From Candidatus Daviesbacteria bacterium RIFCSPLOWO2_02_FULL_41_8 (GTDB lineage: Bacteria; Patescibacteriota; Microgenomatia; Daviesbacterales; UBA10151): a stretch of 5,020 bases of DNA. The notes under the pieces are model-generated. The model was not told where the DNA came from. It saw nothing but the letters and a program-made list of their open reading frames with translations, and did not search any database. The position numbers and the translations under genes are program-made. Location of the stretch: the NCBI GenBank assembly GCA_001777455.1, contig MFDZ01000012.1, positions 9,988 through 15,007 of the forward strand, read 5' to 3'. This document shows positions 4,011 through 5,020 of this stretch, piece by piece (within the stretch, counting starts at the first letter, position 1; each line of letters opens with the position of its first letter).

Positions 4011-5020
4011 TTAGACGCTCAATTCTTTAATTTGGTCTCTCAACTTGGCTGCCTCTTCAAAGTCCCAAAGGTCGGCTGCTTGTTTCATTTGAGCTTCCAG
4101 ATTTTTAACTATCTTTTCCCGCTCGCTGGCCGGAATATCTTCCACTCTCAAATCTTTTTTACCTAAAGTTTCTTCCAACTCTTCCACTTTTTCAATTAAT
4201 CTCTCCCTAAGAGCTTTTTCAATACTTCTCGGGGTAATATGGTGCTTTTTATTGTAATTCTCCTGATATTTCCTTCTGCGGTCCACTTCATCCATAGCCG
4301 CTTTCATTGAACCGGTGATATTGTCTGCATACATAATCACCTGACCTTTGATATGTCTGGCCGCCCGGCCCATGGTTTGGATCAAAGAAGTTCTAGAGCG
4401 CAAAAATCCTTCCTTGTCGGCATCCAAAATGGCCACCAGTGACACTTCCGGCAAGTCCAACCCTTCCCGAAGTAAATTAATACCCACAATCACGTCGTAT
4501 TCCCCCAGCCGCAACGATTGCAGAATATCGCCCCGCTCCAGAGTTTTAACATCGGAATGCAGATAAGTTACTTTAATCCCCCGGTCATGCAGATATTCTG
4601 ACAAATCTTCTGCCATTCTTTTGGTTAAAGTGGTTACCAGTACACGTTCGTGATCTGCCACCCGCTTTTTAATTTCCTTCATCAAATCTTCAATCTGACC
4701 CCGGACCGGCCGGACAGAAATTACCGGATCCAAAATTCCGGTCGGCCTGACCAGTTGTTCAGTAATACCGTCATATACTTTCTCGTCATTGCGAGGAGTC
4801 TGCGACGCGGCAATCTCTGTTCTGGATTGCTTCGCTCCGCTCGCAATGACGGAGGAAGAGTGAGCTAAACTAAGTTCATATTCATCCGGGGTGGCTGATG
4901 TATAAATTGCCTGCTTAACCGTCCTTATAAACTCATCAAACCGCAGGGGCCGGTTATCCAAAGCCGAAGGCAGTCTAAATCCAAAGTCAATCAAGGTTTC
5001 TTTTCTGGACCTATCCCCGT
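4011..5020 (-). CDS. uvrB: UvrB, excinuclease ABC subunit B, C-terminal half (runs off the right edge)
   Basis: The damage-verification helicase-like subunit that UvrA loads at lesions and that recruits UvrC. About 335 C-terminal residues are visible; the N-terminal half is beyond 5020. The frame is open to the edge and reads [20 protein letters not shown], a conserved UvrB stretch, so the TTG at 4994 is an internal leucine codon and not a start. Further landmarks are [79 protein letters not shown] and the motif VI region [14 protein letters not shown]. The C-terminal UVR domain ([20 protein letters not shown]) is the part that contacts UvrC. Between YELSLAHS and YDGITEQ an insertion of about 25 residues ([12 protein letters not shown]...TPRNDE) is encoded by a palindromic repeat. 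UvrA follows after 147 bp, the common uvrB-uvrA order. Identity is certain. Confidence 0.98.
   Translation of the reverse strand, partial: GDRSRKETLIDFGFRLPSALDNRPLRFDEFIRTVKQAIYTSATPDEYELSLAHSSSVIASGAKQSRTEIAASQTPRNDEKVYDGITEQLVRPTGILDPVISVRPVRGQIEDLMKEIKKRVADHERVLVTTLTKRMAEDLSEYLHDRGIKVTYLHSDVKTLERGDILQSLRLGEYDVIVGINLLREGLDLPEVSLVAILDADKEGFLRSRTSLIQTMGRAARHIKGQVIMYADNITGSMKAAMDEVDRRRKYQENYNKKHHITPRSIEKALRERLIEKVEELEETLGKKDLRVEDIPASEREKIVKNLEAQMKQAADLWDFEEAAKLRDQIKELSV
4784..4851 (+). repeat. Type A palindromic element inside uvrB (copy A2)
   Basis: The outer arms CGTCATTGCGAG (4784-4795) and CTCGCAATGACG (4840-4851) are a perfect 12-base inverted repeat; inner arms GCAATC (4810-4815) and GATTGC (4825-4830) also pair. 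The core from GTCATT to AATGAC is 66 bases (22 codons), nine bases shorter than copy A1: three missing in the left arm and six in the centre. On the minus strand it is read in the same frame as A1: VIASGAKQS and TPRND here, VIASEAKQS and APRND in UvrA. It lies between the SATPDEYEL and RPTGILDP motifs of UvrB, where other UvrB proteins have a short connection. Confidence 0.92.

Noticed and set aside
1761..4851. CRISPR-like array from the several repeats
   Set aside because: The repeats are of different types, irregularly spaced, long and palindromic, and lie inside genes; there are no unit spacers or cas genes.
4992..4994. TTG as a start codon for a 327-residue protein
   Set aside because: The frame stays open to the window edge and upstream codons read GDRSRKET, a conserved UvrB stretch, so the TTG is an internal leucine codon.

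Overview
The window is a compact, single-strand block of four genes, all read on the minus strand. In transcription order they are the C-terminal half of uvrB (cut by the right edge), a complete uvrA, a complete HAD-family phosphatase, and the first 34 codons of an exported protein (cut by the left edge). It is moderately AT-rich. uvrA ends in TGA where the family should end, so the standard stop codons apply and the lineages that recode TGA as glycine are unlikely. The protein style, tight packing and repeat types resemble Candidate Phyla Radiation (Patescibacteria, perhaps Microgenomates) genomes. That placement is an impression from memory, not a search result.

Layout from right to left: uvrB (5020-4011) ends, followed by a 147-bp gap (4010-3864) with a hairpin, a promoter-like sequence and a two-hairpin repeat. 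uvrA (3863-765) follows, and its TGA overlaps the ATG of the HAD phosphatase (768-121) in an ATGA. Eighteen bases further on, the exported-protein gene starts (102-1) behind an extended -10 box placed as for a leaderless mRNA. UvrA and UvrB are the damage-recognition proteins of nucleotide excision repair. The phosphatase could clear phosphoglycolate or another small phosphorylated product, but its substrate cannot be read from the sequence.

The unusual content is the repeat load. Five palindromic elements of three types lie in about 3.1 kb: type A inside uvrA (3128-3204) and inside uvrB (4784-4851), type B inside uvrA (1761-1855) and in the uvrA leader (3875-3942), and type C inside uvrA (2320-2370). 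A short array of 7-base units (3418-3445) also lies in uvrA. The four intragenic palindromes and the heptad array are all translated in frame. They sit at junctions where ordinary UvrA and UvrB have short loops, and together they account for the excess length of UvrA (1032 residues against about 940-957). The two type A copies use the same orientation and reading frame. The two type B copies differ by base changes that preserve pairing in both hairpins. This resembles the protein-tolerated palindromic elements described in Rickettsia, here in two proteins that act together.
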